Part shown: piece after piece, positions 63,911-64,000 of the stretch
Layout of the letters: every line of letters begins with the position of its first letter
Numbering within the stretch: the first letter of the stretch is position 1
NCBI GenBank assembly: GCA_018398765.1
Contig: JAHBMJ010004651.1
Coordinates: forward strand, 1 to 64,000
DNA: 64,000 nt
Origin: Chromera velia
Lineage: Eukaryota; Sar; Chromeraceae
Reading direction: 5' to 3'
Translations under genes and position numbers: made by a program
Notes under the pieces: model-generated
Seen by the model: the letters and a program-made list of their open reading frames with translations, nothing else
Database searches by the model: none
What the model was told of the DNA's origin: nothing

Positions 63911-64000
63911 AACCCGCCCTTGCATGCGGTCGGCTCATCGAGATCCCAGAGAGTGAAGCGGTTCGACTCGGCAACAGAATGGGCAAGGAAGTTGGAATCT

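Larger units (their letters stand above)
56690..64000 (-). mobile_element. Ty3/Gypsy chromodomain element (chromovirus), broken fossil, partial
   Basis: Read on the minus strand from the right edge: aspartic protease-like region, reverse transcriptase, RNase H, integrase, then a chromodomain. Integrase after RNase H, with a chromodomain at the end, is the chromovirus order. The 5' part (gag, left LTR) lies outside the window. The element is broken, with several breaks plus a 3.5-kb DNA transposon (56935-60423) inserted between integrase and chromodomain. It is older than that insertion. No LTR pair is available to estimate age. Confidence 0.88.

Overview
The window looks like nuclear DNA from a photosynthetic alveolate with a complex plastid. 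A chromerid such as Chromera velia is my best guess (inference; no search was run). The reasons are: intron-rich genes with GC-balanced exons; two proteins with bipartite plastid leaders (signal peptide, then a transit-like stretch starting near Phe); a starch-phosphorylating dikinase with no plastid leader, as expected where starch lies in the cytosol; a very long algal-style PPR protein; abundant microsatellites; and large LTR retrotransposons.

Layout, left to right. 1-1273: first coding exon of an ABC-transporter gene on the minus strand, which leaves the window on the left. 2222-7548: a 1533-residue plastid-type PPR protein in three exons. 7549-9700: AT-rich and microsatellite DNA. 9702-10682: a glutathione-peroxidase-like protein on the minus strand with a thylakoid-lumen leader and no catalytic cysteine. 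11368-17549: the complete 14-exon gene for chaperonin subunit CCT gamma. 17550-24438: AT-rich DNA with a hAT-like DNA transposon remnant. 24439-27639: a secreted cysteine-rich protein in five exons. 28467-43688: a 15.2-kb Copia-family LTR element with two 751-bp LTRs and a 5-bp target duplication, now a broken fossil. 44627-52093: a complete 13-exon gene, minus strand, for CBM20-phosphoglucan water dikinase (PWD/GWD3). 52793-54042: a small secreted acidic protein with a duplicated cysteine domain. 54043-56640: mostly AT-rich DNA. 56690-64000: a Ty3/Gypsy chromodomain element (fossil, minus strand, running off the right edge), split by a 3.5-kb DNA transposon with 47-bp inverted repeats.

The host genes are largely arranged head to head: ABC/PPR, GPX-like/CCT3 and PWD/cysteine-rich protein. 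Each pair is separated by 0.7-0.95 kb that probably serves as a two-way promoter. The genes do not form one pathway. Two proteins point to the plastid (RNA handling, thylakoid lumen), one to cytosolic starch turnover, one to protein folding and two to the secretory route.

I rebuilt exon structures by hand from reading frame, GT-AG borders and family homology. All junctions keep frame except one apparent one-base loss in the secreted cysteine-rich gene and one PWD junction that needs a weak donor. Across 34 donors and 33 acceptors, C is common at donor position +3 and nearly every acceptor reads GCAG, which is the most general new observation here.
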